Positions 42,301-48,931 of a stretch of 64,000 nucleotides of DNA are shown here, piece by piece. The notes beneath the pieces were generated by a model. The model did no database searches. It saw nothing but the letters and a program-made list of their open reading frames with translations, and was not told the DNA's origin. The translations under genes were made by a program, and so were the position numbers. Every line of letters begins with the position of its first letter. Position 1 is the first letter of the stretch. Origin of the DNA: Flaviflagellibacter deserti. Lineage in GTDB: Bacteria; Pseudomonadota; Alphaproteobacteria; Rhizobiales; Methylopilaceae. The stretch is taken from the NCBI RefSeq assembly GCF_042652085.1, contig NZ_JBHSJF010000006.1, positions 1,658,528 through 1,722,527 on the forward strand, in the 5' to 3' direction.

Positions 42301-43068
42301 CTATCCGCCGAGCTGCAGAAGCTGGCGGAGGCCGCTTTCCATGTAATTGGTGAAGACGGTCATCATCGCCCCGAGCACCAGAGCGAGGATGATGAAGCCG
42401 ATCAGGATCGAGGCCGGGACCGCGATGAAGAACACCTGCATCTGCGGCATCAGCTTGGCGAGGACGCCGAGGCCGATATTGAAGATGAGGCCGAAGACGA
42501 TGAACGGCGCCGAAATCTGCACCGCGATCTTGAACGAACTCGAGACGAGGCCAACGACGTAACGGAAGGCATCTTCGACCGGCGGCATCGTGCCGGGCCG
42601 GAAGATATCATAGCTCTTGCCGAGCGCGGCGATGGCCATGTGGTGGAGATCGAGCGCGAAGATGAGCGCGATACCCATGAGCGACAGGAAGGTGCCGACG
42701 AGCGCGCCCTGCTGGCCCATGGTGGGGTCGACCGCGACGACAAAGCCGAGGCCGAGTTGCTGGGCAATGATCGCGCCCGCGGTCTGCAGCGCCGATACCA
42801 TCAGCCGCCCCATGACGCCGAGGACGAAGCCGATCAGGATCTCCTCAAGAAGAAGACCGATGATCTGCGGGACCGTGCCGATGGGTTGCGGGTAATAGGG
42901 CTGCGCGAAGGGATAGAAGACCAGTGCCATCAGGAGCGCGACCGACAACCGGATTCGCGCCGGGAACATGCTCTCGCCGATGCCGGGCAACAGCATCACG
43001 AGCGTGCCGACGCGCGCGAAGATCAGGAGATAGGCGATGCTGAGATCAGGCAGGATCTGAATGGTCAT
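42301..43068 (-). CDS. fliR: Flagellar export gate protein FliR
   Basis: This 255-aa inner-membrane protein has about six helices, starting LPDLSIAYLLIFARVGTLVMLLPG (quoted in part: FARVGTLVMLLPGIGE). It forms the export gate with FliP and FliQ. It is preceded by fliQ after 26 bases and followed by flhB after three. Confidence 0.95.
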   Translation of the reverse strand: MTIQILPDLSIAYLLIFARVGTLVMLLPGIGESMFPARIRLSVALLMALVFYPFAQPYYPQPIGTVPQIIGLLLEEILIGFVLGVMGRLMVSALQTAGAIIAQQLGLGFVVAVDPTMGQQGALVGTFLSLMGIALIFALDLHHMAIAALGKSYDIFRPGTMPPVEDAFRYVVGLVSSSFKIAVQISAPFIVFGLIFNIGLGVLAKLMPQMQVFFIAVPASILIGFIILALVLGAMMTVFTNYMESGLRQLLQLGG

Positions 43069-43094
43069 CGCACGCCCTCGCGGCGCGAGCCGCG

Positions 43095-43361
43095 CTAACC
43101 GCCGTGGGCGATCAGGGCCGCGATTCGCATCATGTGTGCGGAGAGTACGTCACCCATGAACGGCAAGGCGAGAACCAGGACGGCGAACATCGCCAGAATC
43201 TTCGGGACGAAGACGAGCGTCATCTCCTGGATCTGGGTCAGCGCCTGGAACAGCGAGATGATCACGCCGACGACGAGACCGACGACCATCAGCGGCGCCG
43301 AGACCTTGAGCAGGGTGATGATGGCGTCGCGGCCGACGTCGAGAACTTCGGGTCCTGTCAT
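43095..43361 (-). CDS. fliQ: Flagellar export gate protein FliQ
   Basis: This 88-aa protein has two membrane helices, with the family core VGLVVGVIISLFQALTQIQE. The start at 43361 gives the standard length; an upstream opening adds nine unconserved residues. It follows fliE after a 139-base gap occupied by a hairpin repeat. Confidence 0.95.
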   Translation of the reverse strand: MTGPEVLDVGRDAIITLLKVSAPLMVVGLVVGVIISLFQALTQIQEMTLVFVPKILAMFAVLVLALPFMGDVLSAHMMRIAALIAHGG

Positions 43362-43391
43362 TGTTTTCGTCCTTTTGCGGGCGCTCAATCT

Positions 43392-43494
43392 CCCTCTCCC
43401 CGCCGGGGAGAGGGTCGGGGTGAGGGGTCATGATCCGAACCTCGCTCACCCGGTCGCGCCAGGCGCGACTCGACCTCTCCCCAAGGGGGAGAGG
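43392..43494. repeat. Hairpin-rich intergenic repeat (CCTCTCCC family), copy 2, inside the flagellar operon
   Basis: CCCTCTCCCC/GGGGAGAGGG (43392-43414), GTCGCGCC/GGCGCGAC and CCTCTCCCC/GGGGAGAGG (43474-43494) sit between fliE and fliQ. The modules match copy 1 at 36096-36245. It may act as an mRNA processing or stability element, splitting expression of the basal-body and export-gate genes. Confidence 0.72.
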
Positions 43495-43500
43495 AAATCA

Positions 43501-43824
43501 TCAGATCGGCATCCGCATGATTTCTTCGTAGGCCGAGATCACCTTGTCGCGGACCGAGACGAGAGTCTGCAAGGCGACTTCGCTTTCGGCCACAGCCGTG
43601 ACGACGTTGACAATGTCGCCCTTGCCCTGCACCGCCTGCATGGTCTGGGCATCGGAATTGGCGCCCGCCTTGCTGACCTCGCCGATGGCGCTTTCCAGCA
43701 TCTGCGCGAAGCCGCCGCCCTGGCTGGTCTGGCTGCCGATGCCGGGCGTCGGCAGGCCGGACGAAGCTCCGCCAATATTGGCGAGGCGGGAATAGGCGCT
43801 GGCGGCAAGCGACGGAGTGGCCAT
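43501..43824 (-). CDS. fliE: Flagellar hook-basal body protein FliE
   Basis: This 107-aa rod-base protein links the MS ring to the rod. The C-terminal half has the family block VVTAVAESEVALQTLVSVRD and ends EEIMRMPI. It lies 11 bases after flgC. Confidence 0.95.
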   Translation of the reverse strand: MATPSLAASAYSRLANIGGASSGLPTPGIGSQTSQGGGFAQMLESAIGEVSKAGANSDAQTMQAVQGKGDIVNVVTAVAESEVALQTLVSVRDKVISAYEEIMRMPI

Positions 43825-43835
43825 GGATCAGTTCC

Positions 43836-44246
43836 TCAGGCGCGCAGGATGTCGAGGGTGCGGGTGAGCATGCGGCGCGTCGCGCCGATGACGCCGAGAT
43901 TGGCCTCGTAGCTCCTCTGCGCCTCGCGCAGATCCATCTGCTCGATCAGCGAGTTGACGTTCGGCGTCTTGACGTAACCGTTGGCGTCGGCGGCCGGATT
44001 GCCGGGCTCGTATTTCGAGTTGAACGGAGCAGAATCGCGCTGGATGCGGCCGAGTTGGACGACCTGGGCGTCCAGTTCCTTGTCGAAGCTCGTGCGGAAG
44101 GTCGGAATCTTGCGCTGATACGGCGTGCCGTTCGCGGTGGGCGCCGTCGAATCGGCGTTGGCGATGTTCTCGGCGATGATCCGCATGCGTCCGGACTGGG
44201 CCTTGAGGCCGGAGGCCGCGACATTGATTGACCGAAGGAAATCCAT
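43836..44246 (-). CDS. flgC: Flagellar proximal rod protein FlgC
   Basis: This 136-aa rod protein starts FLRSINVAASGLKAQSGRM and holds the rod signature ENIANADST. The C-terminal helix (YEANLGVIGATRRMLTRTLD) is conserved. It is 11 bases after flgB. Confidence 0.96.
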   Translation of the reverse strand: MDFLRSINVAASGLKAQSGRMRIIAENIANADSTAPTANGTPYQRKIPTFRTSFDKELDAQVVQLGRIQRDSAPFNSKYEPGNPAADANGYVKTPNVNSLIEQMDLREAQRSYEANLGVIGATRRMLTRTLDILRA

Positions 44247-44257
44247 CTTCGCCCTCC

Positions 44258-44650
44258 TCAGGCGCTGCGGCCGAGCGCGGTTTTGAGCATTCCGAGGCCC
44301 CGGCCGTAGAGTTGCGAGACCATCTGGTAGTCCATGACGTTCTGGGTGACGCGCATCACCTCCTCTTCGAGGACGACGCCGTTGCCCTCGGGAGTGACCT
44401 CGTAGGTCGACGTGCGCCGGGGCTCGCTATCGCTGCCACCGCCGAGACCGAGATGCATCGCGCTGGTGCGCTGGAGATGAACCCCCTTCGGGTCCGCCGC
44501 CGGGCCGAAATCCGGCTCGCTCAGATCGCGGGCGCGGAAGCCGGGCGTGTCGGCATTGGCAACGTTCTGCGCCAGCACGTTTTGGCGCTGCTGGTGCCAT
44601 TCCATGCGCTGCTTGAGCATGCCAACGAGAGGAAGATCGCCGAAAAGCAT
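44258..44650 (-). CDS. flgB: Flagellar proximal rod protein FlgB
   Basis: This 130-aa rod protein has the rod motif AQNVANADTPGFRARDL and the C-terminal VTQNVMDYQMVSQLYGRGLG. It is the first gene of the operon flgB-flgC-fliE-fliQ-fliR-flhB. The 203-base gap to the divergent fliO gene carries a perfect CtrA-type box. Confidence 0.96.
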   Translation of the reverse strand: MLFGDLPLVGMLKQRMEWHQQRQNVLAQNVANADTPGFRARDLSEPDFGPAADPKGVHLQRTSAMHLGLGGGSDSEPRRTSTYEVTPEGNGVVLEEEVMRVTQNVMDYQMVSQLYGRGLGMLKTALGRSA

Positions 44651-44689
44651 CCGGACCCCCTGCCGGCGAAAGCACCGGACTAGGAAGAA

Positions 44690-44721
44690 TTTGCCGGGTT
44701 GTTGGTTAATCAGTGGTTAAC
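44690..44721. promoter_or_regulatory. CtrA box and half-site in the flgB/fliO divergent promoter
   Basis: TTAATCAGTGGTTAAC (44706-44721) is a perfect TTAA-N7-TTAAC. Seven bases to its left lies ATTTGCCGGG (near 44689-44698), a half-site of the CGGCAA-N3-TTGCCG palindrome seen at two other flagellar promoters. The palindrome as a putative FlbD site is an inference. Confidence 0.65.
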
Positions 44722-44853
44722 GAGGACCGAAAACCTTCTTGTCCTCCCTGTGCACACTAGGAACCCCATTAGGGTTTTGTTAGGTTGCCCGATGTCGGCA
44801 GGGGCGCCGGCATTTGTTCCCCGCGGCGGCGGGATGCGTAGGGACTAAAAATA

Positions 44854-45918
44854 ATGGGCCTGATGGATCAGCTGTTCGGCACCGAGTTGCCGCTTGCGGT
44901 CAAATTTCTGTTGGCGTTCGCGCTCGTACTGGGCCTGATCTACGCGACGGCAATGATCGTGCGCCGTCTCGCGGGCCGTAAGCTCCCGCTTTCCAATTCG
45001 GGACGCGCACGCCAGCCGCGTCTCGGCGTGCTCGACGCATTCGCGATCGACGCTCGCCGCCGTCTCGTTCTGATCCGCCGCGACAATGTCGAGCACCTGA
45101 TCATGATCGGCGGGCCGAACGACGTCGTGGTCGAAAGCCATATCGTCCGCACGCCATCGCAGGCAGCGCTCGCTCCCCAGCGCGGCAATCGCCCGCCCGC
45201 GGAGGCGGTTCGCGCGCCCGTGCTTCCGCCGCAGCCGCAACCGCAACCGGTTCTGCCGCCGCAGCCGGCCGCCATTGCGCCGCAGCCCAGGCTCCCTTCT
45301 CCTCCGCCCGGCCTGCAGCCCGTTCCGGCGCCGTCTCCGTTTCCGCCGCGCCAGCCGAACCTCGCCGCCGTACCGCCTGCTCCGCCGCGGGACATTCCGC
45401 CGCCTGCCGCTCCCGCAGCCGAGGCGCCGCGCAGCAAGCCCGGTTTCTTCCGCGCCACGATGAGCCGCGCCACCGGCGTTCTCTCGCCGTCGAACGACGA
45501 GAACGCCGCGCAGGGCGAGCCGCCGATGGACAATCCGCCGCCGGAGCGCCGCGAACCGGCTCCGCCGCGGATCGTGCCCGCTCCGGTTACCACGGCCCCC
45601 GCCCCAGCGCCTGCCCCGGCGGGCGCCAAGCCGAAAGCGGAAATCGATCCGCTGTTCGCCGATATCGAACGGCAGCTCGAAGAGGCGCTCCAGCGGCCGA
45701 AGGGTCCCGGCGCCGTGGCTGAACAACCCGTCCCGGCACCCAAGCCGGCGGCTCCGCCCGCTCCTCCGCAGCGTCGTCCGGTCGAACGCCCCGCGCCGCC
45801 GGCTCCTCGCGCCCCGGAACCCGCTCCGACGACCGATACGGCCGCCTCGGACAAGTCCCATCTCGACTCGCTTGAAGAAGAGATGGCCAACCTGCTCGGC
45901 CGTACCCGCCCGTCATGA
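44854..45918 (+). CDS. fliO: FliO-like flagellar biosynthesis protein with long Pro/Ala-rich tail
   Basis: This 354-aa protein has an N-terminal membrane helix (about residues 14-38), then a FliO domain to about residue 100 (LGVLDAFAIDARRRLVLIRR). A low-complexity Pro/Ala-rich tail of some 250 residues follows. FliO stabilises FliP during export-gate assembly. Typical FliO is 100-150 residues, so the tail is unusual. It overlaps fliP by four bases, which supports the call. Confidence 0.85.
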   Translation: MGLMDQLFGTELPLAVKFLLAFALVLGLIYATAMIVRRLAGRKLPLSNSGRARQPRLGVLDAFAIDARRRLVLIRRDNVEHLIMIGGPNDVVVESHIVRTPSQAALAPQRGNRPPAEAVRAPVLPPQPQPQPVLPPQPAAIAPQPRLPSPPPGLQPVPAPSPFPPRQPNLAAVPPAPPRDIPPPAAPAAEAPRSKPGFFRATMSRATGVLSPSNDENAAQGEPPMDNPPPERREPAPPRIVPAPVTTAPAPAPAPAGAKPKAEIDPLFADIERQLEEALQRPKGPGAVAEQPVPAPKPAAPPAPPQRRPVERPAPPAPRAPEPAPTTDTAASDKSHLDSLEEEMANLLGRTRPS

Positions 45919-46646
45919 GGGCCCGAGGGTCCGCACTTCTTCTCCTCGTTCTTGGTCTGACCGTTTATGCGACCTCGGCTCGTGCCCAGGCGGTGACGGT
46001 CGACCTCGGTACAGGCGGCATCGCGGAACGCGCGCTTCAGCTCGTCGCGCTGATCACGGTGCTGAGCCTCGCGCCGTCGATCCTGATCATGGTGACGTCG
46101 TTCACCCGGATCGTCGTCGTGCTCTCGCTGCTGCGCACGGCAATCGGCACCCAGACCGCTCCGCCGAACGCCGTGATCGTCAGTCTCGCGATGTTCCTGA
46201 CGGCCTTCGTGATGGCTCCGACATTCACAGCTGCCTATAACGACGCAATCCAGCCGCTGGTCGCGGGGCAGATCCAGCCGCAGGAGGCCTTCAACCGGGG
46301 CGCGGTGCCGTTCCGGGCCTTCATGCTCGAGCATGTCCGCGAGAAGGATCTCAGGCTGTTCAGCGACCTCGCCCGGGAGACTGCGGATTCCCCGGATCAG
46401 GTGAGTCTGCGGGCACTGGTCCCCGCCTTCATGATCTCGGAGCTCCGGCGAGCCTTCGAGATCGGCTTTCTTCTCTTCGTGCCCTTTCTCGTCATCGACC
46501 TCGTCGTCGCGTCGATCCTGATGTCGATGGGTATGATGATGCTGCCACCGGTCGTGGTGTCCCTGCCCTTCAAGCTGATCTTCTTCGTCCTCGTCGACGG
46601 CTGGAACCTCGTCGCGGGGTCCCTGGTCGAAAGCTTCGTCCGCTAG
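45915..46646 (+). CDS. fliP: Flagellar export gate protein FliP
   Basis: This 243-aa protein has a cleavable signal sequence (ending TSARAQA) and four membrane helices. Conserved blocks include ILIMVTSFTRIVVVLSLLR, PNAVIVSLAMFLTAFVM and MGMMMLPPVVVSLPFKL. FliP forms the export pore with FliQ and FliR. It ends in a CTAG shared with the convergent methyltransferase gene. Confidence 0.97.
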   Translation: MRARGSALLLLVLGLTVYATSARAQAVTVDLGTGGIAERALQLVALITVLSLAPSILIMVTSFTRIVVVLSLLRTAIGTQTAPPNAVIVSLAMFLTAFVMAPTFTAAYNDAIQPLVAGQIQPQEAFNRGAVPFRAFMLEHVREKDLRLFSDLARETADSPDQVSLRALVPAFMISELRRAFEIGFLLFVPFLVIDLVVASILMSMGMMMLPPVVVSLPFKLIFFVLVDGWNLVAGSLVESFVR

Positions 46647-47494
46647 GCCGGCCGGGCGCGAACCATCCAGCAGGCGGCGGTGAAGCGGACATCCGCTCCG
46701 TGCACATAGGGATCGAAGGCGGCGCGGACCTCGTCGACGACCCGGGCGCGAGTGGCCTCGTCCGCCTCGTGCAGCACCCGACCGAGGGGACCGAGCCGGG
46801 CAAAATAGCAGGCCAGCTCCTTTTCAGGCAGGGTGCAGCCGACGTCGATCGGCCGGATCTCGATTCCGGTCCACCCGCTCTCGTCCAGAATGCGATGAAT
46901 CCGGCGCTCGTCACCGAAAGCGAACTGCCCCGGCGCGTCCGGTGAGCGGGCGGGGATGTTGGCCACAAGCGGTGCCGCGGCGCGCTCGGCCGTCGTCATG
47001 AACGGATTCTCCGCGGCACTCCGCCAAGCGACGAACCGGAGTCCGGCATTGCTCGTCGCCGCTCGCCGGAGGTTCGCGAAGGCCCGGACGGGGTCGTCGA
47101 AGAACATCACGCCGAAGCGCGAGATGATCACGTCGAAGCTCGCGGGCTCGAAGGCATGGGTTTGCGCGTCGGCGCGAATGAAGCTTGCGGGCACGTTTTC
47201 CCGTTCGGCGCGTGCGCGGGCGTGAGCGAGCATCGGCTCCGAGATGTCGATGCCGAGGCAGTGGCCGTTCGCGCCAAGCAGCCGGGCGACGGCGAGCGTC
47301 GTGGCGCCAGTCCCGCAGCCGACATCGAGCACCCGGCCCGCAAAATGAGTAGAGACCGCTTCGACGAGCAATTCCTCGAATGGCTTGAACATCCGGTCGA
47401 GCATCTCCTGGATGTCGACCCAAGCCCGTCCGGCGATGCCGTTCCAAAGCATCTCCTGCTCATTAGCGGTCTGGCGGGTGACATCCATCTTCAT
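46643..47494 (-). CDS. SAM-dependent class I methyltransferase
   Basis: This 283-aa protein has the SAM-binding motif VLDVGCGTGATTLAVA, then IDISEPMLAHARARAE and FDVIISRFGVMFFDD. It resembles UbiE/Coq5-type methyltransferases, but the substrate is unknown. Starts at 47494 and 47488 are both possible. It is divergent from a MerR regulator, with a palindromic operator in the 69-base gap. Both belong to an accessory block inside the flagellar cluster. Confidence 0.87.
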   Translation of the reverse strand: MKMDVTRQTANEQEMLWNGIAGRAWVDIQEMLDRMFKPFEELLVEAVSTHFAGRVLDVGCGTGATTLAVARLLGANGHCLGIDISEPMLAHARARAERENVPASFIRADAQTHAFEPASFDVIISRFGVMFFDDPVRAFANLRRAATSNAGLRFVAWRSAAENPFMTTAERAAAPLVANIPARSPDAPGQFAFGDERRIHRILDESGWTGIEIRPIDVGCTLPEKELACYFARLGPLGRVLHEADEATRARVVDEVRAAFDPYVHGADVRFTAACWMVRARPA

Positions 47495-47539
47495 CTTCCT
47501 TCCCTTGCTTCCAGATAATCGATCCCGCACCTTGCAAGT

Positions 47540-47559
47540 TCAAGTCGACTTGAGGTCAA
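47540..47559. promoter_or_regulatory. MerR-type operator in the methyltransferase/merR gap
   Basis: TCAAGTCGACTTGA (47540-47553) is a perfect palindrome. On the minus strand TTGACC (47559-47554) precedes it, and with a 19-base spacer a poor -10 (CAAGGT) falls at 47534-47529. The long spacer and central dyad are typical of MerR-controlled promoters and resemble SoxR boxes (CCTCAAGT-N2-ACTTGAGG). Confidence 0.6.
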
Positions 47560-47563
47560 GAGG

Positions 47564-47998
47564 ATGAAGGACCTGGACATAGCGGAGGTCGCACAGCGCT
47601 CCGGCATTCGCGCCTCAACGCTGCGGTTCTACGAGGAGAAGGGACTGATCTCGTCCGTCGGCCGGCGAGGCATGCGTCGCCTGTTCGACCCGGACGTGCT
47701 GGAGCGGCTCGCGCTCATCGCGCTGGGGCGAGCCGCCGGTTTTTCACTCGATGAGATCGCGCTCATGTTTGCGCCGGGTGGGCGGCCACGCATCGACCGG
47801 GAAATGCTCTCGGCCAAAGCGGAGGAATTGGACAGGACGATCCGCCGACTGAGCGCCATGCGGGACGGCCTGAAACATGCCGCCGACTGCCCCGAGCCTA
47901 GCCATATGGATTGCCCCACCTTCCGCCGCATCCTGCGGGCCGCCGCAACGGGAATGATCGGAGCGCCGACAAAGAGGCCGCGACGTCCCTTGAACTAG
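47564..47998 (+). CDS. MerR-family transcriptional regulator
   Basis: This 144-aa protein has the N-terminal MerR helix-turn-helix (IAEVAQRSGIRASTLRFYEEKGL) and a dimerisation helix (about residues 80-110). Two cysteines (DCPEPSHMDC) near 109-117 are not spaced like the SoxR iron-sulfur site, so a different signal is likely. It probably controls the divergent methyltransferase gene and itself through the palindrome at 47540-47553. Confidence 0.88.
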   Translation: MKDLDIAEVAQRSGIRASTLRFYEEKGLISSVGRRGMRRLFDPDVLERLALIALGRAAGFSLDEIALMFAPGGRPRIDREMLSAKAEELDRTIRRLSAMRDGLKHAADCPEPSHMDCPTFRRILRAAATGMIGAPTKRPRRPLN

Positions 47999-48022
47999 CC
48001 GGCTGCGGAGCGCCGACACCAA

Positions 48023-48080
48023 ATTCAACAAAACGGTTGAATCTCTTTTCGATGGCGATATATTAAACCACATGGTTGAA
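48023..48080 (+). promoter_or_regulatory. Promoter with two ArsR-type operators, near leaderless start
   Basis: ATTCAAC-N6-GTTGAAT (48023-48042) overlaps a -35 TTGAAT (48037-48042). After 16 bases comes -10 TATATT (48059-48064). A second, imperfect dyad TTAAACCACATGGTTGAA (48063-48080) spans the ATG at 48072. The predicted start of transcription is at or next to the ATG. Autorepression by the ArsR protein is inferred. Confidence 0.65.
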
Positions 48081-48407
48081 CAAAGCACTCTCGACACCGT
48101 CTTTCATGCTCTCTCCGATCCGACGCGGAGAGCGATGCTGCAACGCCTCACGACCGGTGAACGAAGCATCGGCGATCTCGCCGCGCCCTTCCAGATGACG
48201 TTCGCCAATGCGTCGAAGCATCTGAAGACGCTCGAGAATGCCGGGCTGATCATGCGCCGGATCGAGGGACGGACGCATATGTGCCGGCTCAACGCCGCAC
48301 CTCTCGGAGGGGCCGTGGAATGGCTGCGCCACTACGAGGCCTTCTGGAACGAGCGCCTCGATGCCCTCGAACGTGAACTCAAGAAGGATGAAGGGAAGAC
48401 GTCATGA
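48072..48407 (+). CDS. ArsR/SmtB-family transcriptional regulator
   Basis: This 111-aa winged-helix regulator starts with the family pattern FHALSDPTRRAMLQRLTTGE and has the recognition region FANASKHLKTLENAGLIMRR. No metal-binding cysteines are seen. It overlaps the SRPBCC gene by four bases; such ArsR-SRPBCC pairs are common and typically autoregulated. Confidence 0.92.
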   Translation: MVEQSTLDTVFHALSDPTRRAMLQRLTTGERSIGDLAAPFQMTFANASKHLKTLENAGLIMRRIEGRTHMCRLNAAPLGGAVEWLRHYEAFWNERLDALERELKKDEGKTS

Positions 48408-48928
48408 CCGATTATGCGACCGCACTTGCCGAGGACACCGTCCGCCTTGAACGTTATCTGCCGGGCCCGATCGAACGCGTCTGGGCCTATCTCACCGAAT
48501 CCGACAAGCGCGCGACCTGGCTGGCGCGCGGCGAGATGGATCTCCGTCCCGGCGGGCGAATCGAGCTGACCTGGCAGAACTCCAAGCTGTCGACGAATGA
48601 CGATCCTCCTCCGGAGAAATATCGGGCAAACGAGACGCACACGATGGTCGGCGAGATCATCGAATGCGATCCGCCGCGTCTGCTGAGCTTCACCTGGGGC
48701 GGGGAACCGGGCGACTCATGGGCGAGCTTCGAACTGACGCCCAAGGGCGATTCGGTGCATCTCGTCATCACGCACCGGCGACTGGCAAACCGCGGAATGA
48801 AGGTCGGCGTCTCCGGCGGCTGGCATGCACATCTCGACGTGCTCGAAGACGTGCTCAACGGCGAACCGCCACGTGCGTTCTGGCGGAATTACTCCAAGCT
48901 GAACGCAGAGTACGAGCAGCGGCTCTGA
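48404..48928 (+). CDS. SRPBCC (AHSA1-like) domain protein
   Basis: This 174-aa protein has the START-like SRPBCC fold with VRLERYLPGPIERVWAYLTE and GRIELTW, and ends RAFWRNYSKLNAEYEQRL. It likely binds a hydrophobic ligand. It is coupled to the upstream ArsR gene by ATGA overlap. It converges on the TPR gene with three bases between their stops. Confidence 0.9.
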   Translation: MTDYATALAEDTVRLERYLPGPIERVWAYLTESDKRATWLARGEMDLRPGGRIELTWQNSKLSTNDDPPPEKYRANETHTMVGEIIECDPPRLLSFTWGGEPGDSWASFELTPKGDSVHLVITHRRLANRGMKVGVSGGWHAHLDVLEDVLNGEPPRAFWRNYSKLNAEYEQRL

Positions 48929-48931
48929 GCG

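Noticed and set aside
41200..43098. A 632-codon open frame opposite flhB and fliR
   Set aside because: It spans two well-identified genes and their junction, has a charged low-complexity composition and no start context.
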